Both the position numbers and the translations under genes were made by a program. Shown here piece by piece: positions 12,955 through 24,747 of a DNA stretch of 64,000 nt. The DNA is from Anseranas semipalmata (Eukaryota > Chordata > Aves > Anseriformes > Anseranatidae), in NCBI GenBank assembly GCA_013399115.1, contig VXAA01000961.1:328996-392995 (forward strand). The letters run 5' to 3'. Position 1 is the stretch's first letter. Each line of letters starts with the position of its first letter. The notes under the pieces are model-generated. The model was not told where the DNA came from. It ran no database searches and saw only the letters and a list, made by a program, of their open reading frames with translations.

Positions 12955-15380
12955 CAGTCATTTGATGATTTCTGGAGAGGCAGCTGAATGCAGGTGAAGG
13001 TGAGAGCTAGCTGTAGGCCAGGCAAGTAGGAGGCAGAAAATTTCATTCCAAGCAGCCTGCAATGACCTGAGGAAAGGGCTCTGCCTACGTCATGAGTAAT
13101 GCAGCATAACAGGAGCAGATCTGCAGAGTGGAACAGCTCGTGCTGAAAACCTGACATCCACATTCTGTGCCTTTTAGGGGGGTTACTTAAGATGAGCTCC
13201 TGGCTGGTTCAGTGGACTGAACATGCACTTGTGGTTCCAACACATCAGACGTGCTTGTGGAGCACACCTTGCTGTTTAATTTAATCTGAAAAGAGTCTAC
13301 TTTACAGGCTCCAAGGCTGCTACACCATGTGCGGTAAGTGGGGACAACTGGACAATTTGCTTCAAAAGCACATTCCTCACCTAAAACACTAATGTAGATA
13401 CGGCAAAAGAATGCCTGAAATAATGGATTAAATTTAAACTGAGAGAAGCAAAGTTATCCTTGCATGATGTGTAAGAAGAATGAAGGTGCAAGTTCACAAT
13501 AAATTGCAGCTGACAGGGAAAATAAAAAAAAAAAAAACAAGCAGTATGCAGTTTCTTCTTTCTGCATGCCTCTGCTTCTTTCCTGGCAGACCACAAAGGA
13601 AGCTTGGGTGCTTAGCTCTGCATTCTGGACTTCACTGAAGAAGCCAGCCAGCCAGAACTTAGATATTGCAATGCAGCCTTGCAGCATCTAATAATAAGAA
13701 ATTTTGCTTTAAATTAAACATTACCCACCACACATTTCAAATAGGGGAGAGCCAGATTTTGCTTTCAGTTATTCCGAATGCATACCAGCACAAGATTTTT
13801 TTCTATAAATATTCAAATAAACCATATTCATTGAATTAGTTTCCCTTCCACTCTTTCTATTTACTTCTATTTGCTATCAAAAGTTCCATTATGGATTCAG
13901 CTCAGTTTTTCCCTGAAGGCTGTAGCCACAATAATATTGCTTGATGTAAATAGGTTGTGGTGACTGAATTTTTTACTCCAGCAAGCATATTGCTTGGAAC
14001 ATGCTGCTCACTCCCATGGTCCAAAAACTGTGAAGGGATGACTCATACCTGACAACTGCTACTGATCTCATTTCCCTTACTCACACCCCCCAGTTTGTGT
14101 ACAGTTCTATTTTGAATAGTAGGATGTGTGAACGTGCCTTCAGTCTTTCTTTTCCAGCCTCAGGAGCAAAGAAGGGATTTTCTTTCTGTTAGCGGGCTGG
14201 TGCTCATCTCACGAACGAACGTGGAGTCCCTTTACAACAGCACAATGAAAGTTTTAACTTCAGTTTACCCCACAGCAGCTGTGTGTGGTATTTTCAGAAC
14301 GGCTTCCTGAGCATTTTCGAGATAGATGACCAGGTGGAACTGCACCAGCCTGGATTTCAAGCAGTGACATGTCTGCGTTACCCACTCTGAGCCGGTGGCC
14401 TCTGTGCACCAGGTTCTGCACGCGCACGACGTCCTTCCGTCCTGGGATGTAACCAGAGCACTCTTGTGGTCTTCCCCTGTTAAAATCAACCACAAAGGTT
14501 TCATGCCTCAGTAATGCTCCTCAGGCCACGTCTACTTGAGTGGTTCTCCCTTTGCCTTCCATTTAGCACCGAGCATGTACTTTGCAGTCTCCACTGTCAT
14601 CCTATAGCTAAGCAGTCATTTTTCTATTAAAATTTCAATAAAATCTTTAGCAAAAGCTTTCATCATCCAGGTTAAGAGAAGGTAAACAGGTTCTCTTGGA
14701 ATAAGGCACGGTTAACTGGTGCTCCTTATCCCAGGTAGTTTGCCATGCTGGCAAAGTCAAGCCTTTTTCATTAGGGAGGAAGAAATGAGAATTCACGCTT
14801 TTTCCAGGGAAGCTGCATTAATATTGTAAAATCCACAACAGGACTATCTAGGCCTTAGTGCATAACAGGAAAGTACTATTTGTATCAATGAAGTCCAAGT
14901 CCAAGGAGAGAAGTCATCACGAGGAGGTCAGAGACCTTATTCTTGCACATTTCTAGGGTCTACACACTTCTGAATGTGGATGCCTCACGTCATGTACCGG
15001 CCCTGCAGCATTCGTGCAGGTCTGTGGAAAAACGTTGCTGTCACTGTCTGTCATACCAGGTCTTCACCATAACCACATCTGACCACGTCCGTCTTCTTCC
15101 GCTTCAAGATGAACTTGATAGTGAAACTTGCAGAAAGGTGTCTGAAAGGGGACGTAGGAGGAACATTCAGAGGAAGGAGATGGAAAGAGCTGTGGTGGTC
15201 ACAAGCTGACACTGCAGCACCAGCTCATCTCCTGTCCATGCTGCTCGGAGGCAAACCTGTGACCTAGAAGCTAACACAGGCCCAACCCAGACGGTGAGGA
15301 AAAGAAGGAATATATTTTTGAAAAAGCTAAGTGCATACACCACACCTGCACCACATTGCCAATTCATAGTGCAGACACAC
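12955..15380. other. Non-coding DNA, nothing recognised
   Basis: Mixed composition. A run of 14 A lies at 13524-13537 with no visible retrocopy upstream. Short open frames near 14260-14504 (minus) and 14943-15209 (plus) carry no recognisable domain. Confidence 0.55.
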
Positions 15381-15485
15381 TCATAGAATCATAGAATATC
15401 CCAGTTGGAAGGGACCCACAAGGATCATTGAGTCCAACTCCTGGGTCCCCATAGGACCACCCCAAAACCACCACTCTAGGGCCCA
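15381..15485 (-). mobile_element. CR1 LINE 3' end, 5'-truncated
   Basis: Read on the minus strand, this ends in GATATTCTATGATTCTATGA, the typical CR1 tail, preceded by a GGAGTTGGACTCAATGATCC-like segment and GGTCCCTTCCAACT-like text. The last 63 bases differ at only about four positions from the end of the CR1 at 35637-36117, so both appear to belong to the same subfamily. The 5' truncation at about 15485 is typical of incomplete reverse transcription. Confidence 0.95.
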
Positions 15486-15867
15486 GAAATTTATTTTTCT
15501 GTTGCTAAAGCAGCCACTGTGCCTAGCGCCAGTATGACAACATACTTCCCCTTCACCTGATCCTTTGCAACAACACTGTTATGAGCCCAACACCTGGCAG
15601 ACAAGCTGTGAAGTCTTTTTTTTTTTTAATAGAAGATCCAGTGTTGCACATCAGAAGGGTCATTGTATATGTAGGCAGCCCGAGGATGGGTTGCCCTCAC
15701 CAAGTGTGGCCACAGGGGACTGAGCTACAGGCATCCTATAGTAAGCAAGGTGGACATGGAGAGTACACAGCAGTGAACAAGCTCTGTAGCAGCTTGCTCC
15801 TTGAGTGTGGCCCAGGAAATATAAATACAGCCTGAGTGACTATGGGCAAGGTCTTCTTAGCCCTGCA
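15486..15867. other. Non-coding DNA next to CR1 tail
   Basis: No gene or repeat recognised. A possible 3' splice site (TGGCCCAG at about 15805-15812) lies 60 bases upstream of the tandem repeat described in the next entry. Confidence 0.4.
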
Positions 15868-15925
15868 GGAAAAGGTAAGGGAAGAACTGGAGAAGGTAAG
15901 AAGAACTGGGAAAAGGTAAGAGAAG
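15868..15925 (+). repeat. Purine-rich tandem repeat, ~20 bp x 3, each with AAGGTAAG
   Basis: Three degenerate copies of a roughly 20-base unit of the form GGAAAAGGTAAGGGAAGAACT. Each copy contains AAGGTAAG, which matches the consensus 5' splice site (AAG/GTAAG). A 75-codon + strand open frame spans it without recognisable homology. Confidence 0.8.
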
Positions 15926-17847
15926 ATATAAGAAGACACCAAGGAGGACCTAAAGAGAGTAATGCACTGAAAGCTGTGCTACAAACAATATTAAAAAGAT
16001 TAAAGAAAACTGGTGTGAAGTTCAGGCTTTAGAAAAATATCAGCAGAGGCCGTGGTGAGAGCTCATTGCACAAAATGGAGCACGGGGGAGCCACACTTAA
16101 AAGATTCATGCTGCTATTAGAAGAGATTTCCCTGTCCTGTGAAGTTTATTAAATATCCAGTTTTAGACCAGTGATAAGGTCAGACGTTAGTACCCAGCTC
16201 CTATATTAATATTTAATACTTATTGACTCCCATTCTCATGTATCAGGGGAACATGCTGGAACCTGTCATAAAAATTACATGGGGATATGGCACATAAATA
16301 TGGGAAAGACTAACAGTAGTACTAATTTCTTTATTGCCTGAAACCAGATTCACTTGCTTCTTGCCTGCAGCTTAGCAGGACCTGCAGGACATGACAATGC
16401 TTATTCTCGGCACGGCACGCTGCCGCACGTAGGGAAAGGCTACGGCTTTCTTGGTGCTCCTCAGCTGCTGCGGCTGTGGTGGTGCCATTTGGAGCAAAGA
16501 CACAAGCAGAGGAGCGTGACTTCCAGCCAACGCTGCCAGTTTACAGCATTGGCTTTTTTCTCCAAAACTAAAATAACCTGATGCCAAATACGGACCTCAA
16601 GATCCCCTTTAAACTGCTCTGCTGCCAAAAAAGAGAATGCTGTCCAGCAGTACAGCTTCAGTTACCAACAAATTAATGAACACAGAATTACAGATATCTG
16701 ATTATTGTTAGACAACTGTGATTGTGACTAATTGTTATACACATAAGCTGTCCCATGCTACTGGCATTTGCTGAAGTTGCCCCCAAAATGTGTATAGCCA
16801 GTGACTAACCACTTCACTGTATCTGCTTACGGTAAAAATGAAAACCTTTTAAATACATGTAAAACAGAGTTCAGCCCTCATATTTTCAGGGAAAGGGGGA
16901 AGCATACCTAGAGATCATGCACACCAGCTGGTGATAAGTGGACATCTTGTGAATCAAGGCCTCAGTGTGCCAGATGTGAAAAAGCCTATGAAGATGAAAG
17001 CTTCAGGAAACTACAAAGGTGAGAAGAACGAAATGTTACGCTATACATGTATTTTTACACACTGTAACCTCAGAAAGACAGGATAAAGTAGAAATGAGTA
17101 GTGAGCTTTGGCATGACAAAATGAGCTTGGAGGTGCTACACATACGTTAGTGATCTGCAAAAGAGGGTCATGTACAACAGCTGAGGTGTCAACTTTTACC
17201 AGGTAACTAATTTTGTACATAGATGTCCTCAGAGAGGACTAACTTCTAAATTAGCTGGGAGACCTGCGTGAAACATAGTATGGTGAGAGACTGGAAAGGT
17301 TAACCTGAACTAATTCCAAAACTGTAATAAAATAAAATGCAAGTATTTAGCTGAATGTAGTGCTTCTAATAAAGCCATACTGGTAGCTTTTCATAGCAAT
17401 GTCCTCTCTGTGCAGGATGGATGCTTTATACACAAGTTTTTTCAGACACATGTTTTTCCTGCATACTACTTATATTAATACTAATAATAGTAATAATAAA
17501 TATAACAACAGCAAAGTAAGAATAGCTTTTCTGCCATCCATACTGATTCCTTCCCTCTACATTTTATTGAACAAGACACGGGAACAGCATCACCTGAGCT
17601 GTGTGTCCTTATTCTCTCTCCTGCCTTCAAATCATGGAGTAGGTTGAAGTCAGCTCTTTTAAAAAGCCAACAGAGCTTATGGCAATGCTATTCTTCCGAC
17701 TGTAGCTCTGCTGCAGGTCCAGGCAGACACGATGAGATCATAACCAGTAGTCACAAGCACTTACTGTTTGTCTTGATTTCTTGAGCGCTCTATCATTCAT
17801 CTTAACACCATCAAGGAAGAACAGATACGGGGTCCCATCTATGCTTG
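15926..17847. other. Non-coding DNA, nothing recognised
   Basis: AT-rich sequence with a short ATA/AAT-rich low-complexity stretch at about 17466-17515. No gene, CR1 or SINE is visible. Confidence 0.55.
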
Positions 17848-17878
17848 TTTTTTTTCTTTTTTTTTTTTTTTTTTTTTT
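17848..17878 (+). repeat. Poly(T) tract with one C interruption
   Basis: About 30 T residues with a single C at 17856, ending in CAG. On the minus strand it is a poly(A) run, but no retrotransposed sequence is recognisable beside it. The T-tract plus CAG also resembles a 3' splice site, with no supporting exon. Confidence 0.9.
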
Positions 17879-18449
17879 CAGTTAGCTTAAGTCGCCAGCT
17901 CCTGGAAGTAACTGATTAGATGGGAATCTCAGCTTTCATTTTGTCTTCACTTCTTTCATCTTCACTGAAAGACTTTGAAACACAGCACCAAACGCTCAAA
18001 GAAATGAGAACAAATAACCCCCAAAATTTCTTATATCTTAAGAGCTTAAGTAACGGTTTTGAGGTCTGATTTGTTATTTGGGTTAGAACTTATGAAACCA
18101 AAAAGCCTTTCAATTCAAACAAATACAGCAGCTGTAATTACTGAGAAACTTGTGCAGAGATCACCTTCAGGTTGGGCACATGTGTCTTGAGGCTATGTGC
18201 ATTTATATATATGTACGTACATGCAAACATATGAATGAATGTGTGTACAGCTTTTCCTGGAAGGTTGCTTCCATTGAAGCCAGTCATCACCATGTAAGAC
18301 AGGGCAGGGTTAATCATAATTTTACAATTGGTATGTTGTGTATGGCCGTAGCTACGTGCTCTCCACAAGTATCTGAAGGGAGAGCTGTACAGAGCCTGGC
18401 TAGACATGGTGTGCACAATTTACATGGCAATGAGCCCCCACCAGGCCTT

Positions 18450-18670
18450 GAACAATGGCCATTGTCACCCTCTGAAGGGCTGCAAGGTGCTAAATTCACT
18501 CGCCCGGGCTGCAGGGTGGGAGCTCCGTCCTTTCATTTCAGGGAGTGCTGATAACACCTTGTCAGGAACCGCAAGCTAAACGCTTCTGAGGGAAACAAGA
18601 CAAGCCTACCGCTGATAAAAGATAAAACCACCACATAAACTTAACCGAGCTAACCTTATCTTGTTATCTC
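18450..18670. promoter_or_regulatory. Candidate cis-regulatory cluster: SOX palindrome, RUNX and GATA motifs
   Basis: A perfect 14-base palindrome ACAATGGCCATTGT (18452-18465) gives two inverted SOX-type sites (AACAAT, 4-base spacer, ATTGTC), the geometry known for SOX dimers such as SOX9 and SOX10. Within 220 bases there are RUNX-type sites AACCGCA (18567-18573) and ACCACA (18630-18635), and five GATA sites: TGATAA (18549, 18613), AGATAA (18620) and TTATCT (18656, 18664). Enhancer function is inference from motif density only. No conservation data were available. Confidence 0.35.
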
Positions 18671-18977
18671 TTAAATTAGCAGAGTTCAATCTAATTAAGT
18701 GCTCACATGGAAGAAGCCCAAGTTGTGGTGTGACTAATCAGCTCGGAGACTTCCAGCCGCGGCACAGGGCCCGTGGAGCCGTGCTGGGCTAGGGGCTGAG
18801 GGAAGGCCTGGCTGCCGCCCCTCACGGCCTGCCAGCCCAGGCCTGCGCCTCTCCACAGGGTGGGCAGGCGTTGGCATTTTACGGAGGCCATTTGGACCTT
18901 CAAAAGGAAATTCTGCTGGATTATTACGACTCTTAAAACAACCTCAGCGACCAGCGTGTGCTTGTGCCTTTTTGCTG
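18671..18977. other. Non-coding, GC-richer segment between motif clusters
   Basis: A GC-rich block at about 18730-18890 with few CpGs and no recognisable coding content. A 66-codon minus-strand open frame has no family signature. Confidence 0.4.
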
Positions 18978-19073
18978 TTATCAGCTGTATTTATTACGCC
19001 AGGACTGTTGCCTAATACACTTAAACTGATAAGCTATATTACATCTAAGGCAGAAGTTTCTACAGTAGATAAG
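18978..19073. promoter_or_regulatory. Three further GATA motifs
   Basis: TTATCA at 18978-18983, TGATAA at 19027-19032 and AGATAAG at 19067-19073 extend the GATA-motif cluster seen 300 bases upstream. They may be part of one regulatory element or chance. Confidence 0.2.
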
Positions 19074-21070
19074 GCGTAGGAAATCAAACTTTATGCAGGT
19101 TTATATAGGAGAGTCGTTGATAACCTGCTGTCATGGATTCTTCAAATACACCCAAGAACAAATTAAAAATGTAGGATTCAGAGCAGACCAGGACCCCAAA
19201 GCTGTGGACCAGTAAATTCAACATCCAACACCACACAGGGGTGCCATGTGTCCAGCATTTGCACGTGTTGCTTTGTTGCCTCCTTCTCCACATAGCTGGG
19301 CCAAATAACAACCACCCCTTATATCTAAGTGGTCTTTTACGCAAGTCTGCAGCAAGACCTTGAATTTGCACAGCTGGATGTAGCGATCAGTTGGACGTGC
19401 TCTGTCACCGTGCCACAGATTTATACCTGTATGGATGGATATAGCATGTCTGTTTTACACAGTCATATTGTCTGAGATCAGTGAAGCCAAGAACTAGCTG
19501 AAGTGCCATGAGTGTAGCATGGGTCTCGGTAACTAATGCCCAGGTCTGAAGATGGTTCAGGCACTGAGACTTAGCATCGGCTGTAACTGAGTGTCTCTAG
19601 ACCAATGCATATGAGACACAGTCTGGTGCCAGTGGACATCACCTCCAGTAGCACCAGACCTCTGCGGACAGGTTACTGGGATTTGCTGCCAGCCTGTGCA
19701 GAGCACAAGCCCCAGTGAGGCTGGGAACCAGCACGCTCTGCTGGAAGGAGAACAAGCTGGGAAAGAGAGCAAGCTCTTGTATTTCTCTCCGTTTGCCTGG
19801 AGGGGGGGAAGCCTGCAAATGAAAAAGTCAACCCGCTCCTTCATTTGAACAAACTACAGGAAGAAAAACAAACAACAACAACAACAACAAAAAACAGCTG
19901 AAATAGAAAACAGCTAGAGCCTCCCACACTGGTTGGCCTCAGCTACTAAGGGGGGCCGGGGCAGGGGGGGAAGAGAAGCAGGCATCTGGTCTTCCTGATT
20001 ATCATCTGAGCTGTGAATATAAAAACCTGCGAAGTTCAAAGGCAGGAGGGTTTCTCCCGGTGAGCTCCATACAGTTCCTGGGAACAAAGACCAGACCAGC
20101 CTCTCACCTGCAGACCAGCTCAGCTATTCATGTCCTTAAGTAGGCGAGAAGGTGACACCCCTTTATGCCCCTCTCCCCCTCATTTGGCTGTCACAGCCTC
20201 AGAGCTTCAAAGCCCTCTACCTGCCTAGGAGGTGAGCAGTCCAGCTTATAAATCCCCTTCACAAGTCCCCCTGCCATGAGTAGCTGTTGTCCTGCTGACA
20301 AGTCTCATGTGTTCTCAGAGAGGTTCTTGGTACCTGCACACTGCCAGAGGTCCTCAGGGCTGTGAACACCTCAGAGGGAGCAGTGTCGGGTCAATCCTAC
20401 CTCACAGCAAGGTCAGGCCCATTTCCCATGTACAGCCCTACAGAAATGGGCTCAGAGCTGCCAGATCCATAGTTGCAGAGGAGCCCCATCACAGGGGCCT
20501 CATACAGAGATGGAGGAAAAAGTACTGGTGTGCAGATGGTGCTCCAGTTCGGCTCTGCACTGACCGCTGTGGCTGTATGCACATCAGCAGCCTAGGAAAT
20601 GTCATCTTCTGTCATTCCTGGGAAGGCATCACAGGCAGTGACACCTCCACCAGTGCTGGTCATGGAGCCTCCACACATCAAAGGCAGAGCAGGCATTCCT
20701 CAGGGCTGAACACACCCTTGCCACAGGAGCTCTGCTTCTGGAGTATCTACTGCACATCGCCACAATTTTTAATCCTATCTGTGGGACCACAGCTCCCCAA
20801 AATAGGGGAGAAAAACAGGACCAAGTGACATATTAAGAAAGGGATTCCATGTTGTATCACCTGGAGCACATACACCCAGGCTCCTTTACAGTGCACACAG
20901 AATCAGACTGTCTTGTCATCATTACCTCTGGTACATTTAAAGCAAAATAGCCAGTGGAATTTTTCACCCTAAAGAAGTTACTAGGAGGAGCTGCCTAAGG
21001 AATACGCGTGCCATGGCCCTCTGTTGCATATGAACTGAACTGCTCAGCCAGGGACTATCAGCTTCACTGC
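19074..21070. other. Non-coding DNA with minor simple repeats
   Basis: Contains an (AAC)n tract at about 19866-19890 and a G-rich run at about 19950-19971 that could form a G-quadruplex. A 173-codon + strand open frame at 20307-20828 and a TATAAAT at about 20247 attracted attention, but no LTR ends, protein domain or splice framing were found. Confidence 0.5.
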
Positions 21071-21181
21071 TGGCACCCAGCATCACTGGCACCCAGCATT
21101 GCCAGCACCCAGCACCTCAGGTACCCAGTATACTGGCACCCAGCAGCACCGGCACCCAGCAGCACCGACACCCAGCATGGC
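21071..21181 (+). repeat. 16-bp minisatellite, 7 copies
   Basis: Seven consecutive copies of a TGGCACCCAGCAKCAC-like unit. Six are 16 bases and one is 15 bases, and they differ from each other at one to five positions. The unit length is not a multiple of three and the flanking frames have no homology, so it is non-coding. Confidence 0.92.
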
Positions 21182-24100
21182 CAGCTGTGTGCACTTCTTG
21201 GCACTCTGCATTGGATGGCCCCTCTTAACCTGTGGAAACCTGGCCAAGGACACAGGCTGAAGACATCTTCCTCCTTTGGGGCACAAACCTTGCGAAAAGG
21301 CATTATCACATTCTGATGAGCTTTAAAGCAGATGCTATTAGTGTAGGTGCTCACCACCAAAAACATAAAGTACTATTTCAGATAAAAAGCATGTCATGAG
21401 TGAGCTACCATGAAGTTTCAGCCATTTAAATGTCTCTTGGTGTTTAAAACAACAAAGAATTCTTTTTAGATTTACCAGACCATGACTAAAATAAACAGTT
21501 GTGCCCACACTCAATAAATTTATGTTTTATGTTCCATTTTTAAACAAAATGAACCAGAAGCTGTTGGCACTAGATCAGTTCACGGTCTTGACTGACTAAA
21601 ATTAAATGGGCTGTATAAAGTAAACTGCTCACGTGCAGCTCAGGTGCATGTTATTTCAGCCACGTGCTCCAACACCAGGGAGCTAACATCCGTGGAGATT
21701 TCTGCCATCAGGCAGCAGTTCTGGCATCCCTCCTGGCTATCCCATGCGCACAAAGTGTCTCCATCGACTGGTTTCCACTTCAGAAGGGCGTACAGGGGGA
21801 AGGCAACAGCTGTGGCATTGTCCAGATCTGTCACCTCTGCCTCCACAGCTGCCCTGTCGGTCTCCTTGTTGCTCCCTGTCCTCCAACAACACAGGGACAT
21901 GCGGATCCCCGGTATTTCCAACAGCTGCTCCTGCCCATTTATCATGAATGAGTGTGTTGACATCTTTGCTTGGTTGCTTCTCAGACACGTGAAGCTGAGC
22001 GGGATCTTGCCCTGGCAAAGCAGCAAATGTGTTAGTGGGCAAGAAGTGACACCCTTTGCCAGCAGGAGGAAGGCAAGATATCTCACAGCATGCTGTGGAG
22101 CAGCTGCTTTGTTTGGCACTGGATAACTTGGGATAAATCCTCAGAAACTGTAGTACCACACAGAAGATTCAAGGGACTGAGAACCTAGATAAATCAGGCT
22201 TACATTAAGCAGGTTTATCTCCAAACACAAGCAAAATAAGCACTCGCAGGGAGCCAAGGACTACAACTACCCGTTTTGCCGATGCCAGCCTCAGAAAGCC
22301 AGATGTCTTTGGCAGATGCAGCCTGACCCCTTATCCAAAAACAAGAGTAGCAACACTCAGTGTCATGTATAGTGCTGAAAATCCTCCTCTGACTCCTAAA
22401 ATTAATTATTTCCTCTCCTGTCATCAAAAGATTGACAAAAATTACATGCCTGGCACATGCAGGTAGGTAACTCTCAGTGTAGCTCTACTAAAGAGTAGAC
22501 AATAAAACCAAACCCAACAATCATATTATGGGCAAGGAAAAAATACTAGCTTAGTAGGAAAATGTCATGTAAGATAAGTGGATTCAACAGAAATTGGAGA
22601 TTTAGAGTAACTCCAGACATGCTACTGAAGTCTTCTTTGAAAAGCCTGCTACAGTTCAGAGCAAAAGCACACGGGTTGTTCCTCTACCCTCCCCAGGGCA
22701 GATAAGCAATCAAAACAAACACATTTATCTGAGGGATCTGCTAATCCTCTGCATAAACAGCATTTCACCATGCAAGTTATAGTGGGCTTAGTGTTCCTTG
22801 AGCATTGAGAAGCTTAACGCTGCAGTGCAGTCATTATCCTGTGAGCACAACCACAAAATCCAAGCCATGTTTGCATGTCCTAAGGTTACCCAGGGCAGGA
22901 CATGGGGACAAGGGCCATACGCTCTCTGCCTCTCTGCGTTTCAGTCCGCCAAAACCCCTGCTGCATGGGCACGAGAAAAGCCAGTACGTGGAAGGAGGCT
23001 GGCACCGGGTTTGAGAGAAACAAAGGGTGTATATTCACTTTTCCTTATCTTAGCAAGCATATTCATGAGGATGTCTTTCTCCCAAGGCAAAGGAGCTTGT
23101 TAGCTTGTTCTTTTAGTGCTCTAATACCAGAGCAGCAGAACCCTGAGAGCTGCGGGCAGAAAATGGTGAATTATGGCACAGTGCGAGCTCCTGCCCTTGG
23201 GGGCTCAGGGCTAGAGGCAGGGAGGCAAAGCTTCACTGGGGCAAGGTGAGCAGAACTGCCTCCGAAATGCTGCCAAACCTGAAAGTTGAGGGGATCCTAG
23301 CAAAGCATACCCTGCGGCCATGGGCTGAGCATGCTGGCTGAGGGTTTTGAAAGGTGAACAGAGCGGGTCACTCTTCTGGGAAGTGAAGGCATCTCCCCTC
23401 AGCAGCCTTCACAAGGGGTTTCTGAGAACCTGCCACCTCGCCAGGGTGCCCACGGGCATGGCCTTGCCCCTTGCAGCTGCAGCCCTTCCTGGCTCTTGCC
23501 CTTTCCTTCCCTGCAGGTGCACAGAGTCACCCTGGAGACATGGCTGAGCCGGGGAGGAAAAGGTCACTCGCTGGATCTGGGGCCTCCCAGACACAAGCGG
23601 GTTTTATCTGGGAGTGCATTTCTCCACACCGACCCTGACCACGTCCGTCAGTTTTGAACCTTGTCTCAGACTTTGCAAGTTAGCTGCAAAGCACTGGAAG
23701 GAAAAGGAGAATTTCCAGAATATGGAAGTGCCCTGCCATATGCTCCCCCAAGTGCAGAGTTTTTAACTCTGAAAGAGGAACCTGGCAAGACTGGTAGGGA
23801 AGCTGAGGGAGAGGAAAAAATAAAAGAGTGTTGCCCTATCTACTACACTGGAAGATAGTAAAGCCACTGCGTCGGGTGTTATCCGGAAACATGGAGCTGA
23901 AATCTGGGAGTCACTTGTGGCATAATGAAAACAAAGTCAGACAGGTCACCTGCTTACAGACATGTCTCCAGCGATGTTCGCTGTTCCAGACAGGACAGAG
24001 ACAGGATAGACAGAGCCTTTGCCAAAACCACTGTGTACCTCAAGTACAACCTAGGCATTGCAAAATAATGATCTCTGTGAGGAACAATGCTACAGAGAAA

Positions 24101-24631
24101 GCTCTGAACTGAGAAAGGGAAAAGGAAGGGCTAAGAGGCTGTGGGAGCTAATCTCCTGAGCTCCTCTGGAGACACACGAGTTGCATGTGGTGCCTGGGAA
24201 GGCTGAATCAGCTTGAAGCAGCCGCTAGGTAAATCTCCTCTGCCTCAGGGGAGGCTCGGACGTGGATGGGTCCCGGCCATCACAGGCTGCCGGCGCTATC
24301 ACCCAGATCTCAGCAGGGAGTGGGTCTTCCTCTGAATAAAAAAGAAGGCTTGGCTTTGATCATACAGTCTGGACTAATCTTTCTCTGTCAGGAACTGTTT
24401 TTATTTATCGCTGCCTTCGTAAATGCCATTATCCCAATCACAGCAATGTTAAGTGCCATTCTTCTAAACACACGTGCATAAAGACAAATTATTTTCCAAA
24501 AGTACGGATCTGATGCCAAGCCTGGGAAAAGATGTAATCAGAAGCTTTTCAGATGCCATGTATTTGGCACTCATTAAGCAAATTTCATTTATAGCTACCA
24601 AAGGTAATTGGGGATAAAAGGTATCCTTATA
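21182..24631. other. Non-coding DNA; unusually open stretch at 21640-22159
   Basis: No repeats or genes recognised. At 21640-22159 frames of 159 and 160 codons are open on opposite strands, plus several shorter ones, in sequence of about 50 percent GC. None has a recognisable domain. GC-richer blocks continue at about 22860-23650, with overlapping short frames. An ancient pseudogene cannot be excluded. Confidence 0.45.
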
Positions 24632-24747
24632 GTCCCATTTTATAAATGAGGTAACTGAGACACAGAAAAATGAAGTGACTTGTTCAGGGCTATATAAAAG
24701 TCTTGGCTGTGGCTATGAACAGATACATTACTAGTCCCAAGCCTTTT
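24632..24747 (-). mobile_element. MIR-like SINE fragment (ancient)
   Basis: The + strand shows the reverse complement of the MIR core in order: CCCATTTTATAAATGAGG, then TAACTGAGACACAG, then GAAGTGACTTGTTCAGGG, ending near TACTAGTCCCAAGCC. This matches the order and spacing of the mammalian/amniote MIR consensus with scattered substitutions. The element is therefore antisense, degenerate and lacks its 3' LINE-like tail. It is probably inherited from an early amniote ancestor. Confidence 0.75.

Noticed and set aside
12786..13163. 125-codon minus-strand frame
   Set aside because: Its centre is the TG and TTG repeats read as HTHT and QQQ, a repeat artefact.
17848..17881. Poly(T)-CAG as a functional splice acceptor
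   Set aside because: No open frame, donor or exon-like sequence follows. A plain T-tract is the simpler explanation.
20307..20828. 173-codon + strand frame near a TATAAAT
   Set aside because: No domain, no splice framing, no LTR ends or CR1 similarity. Consistent with a chance open frame in GC-richer DNA.
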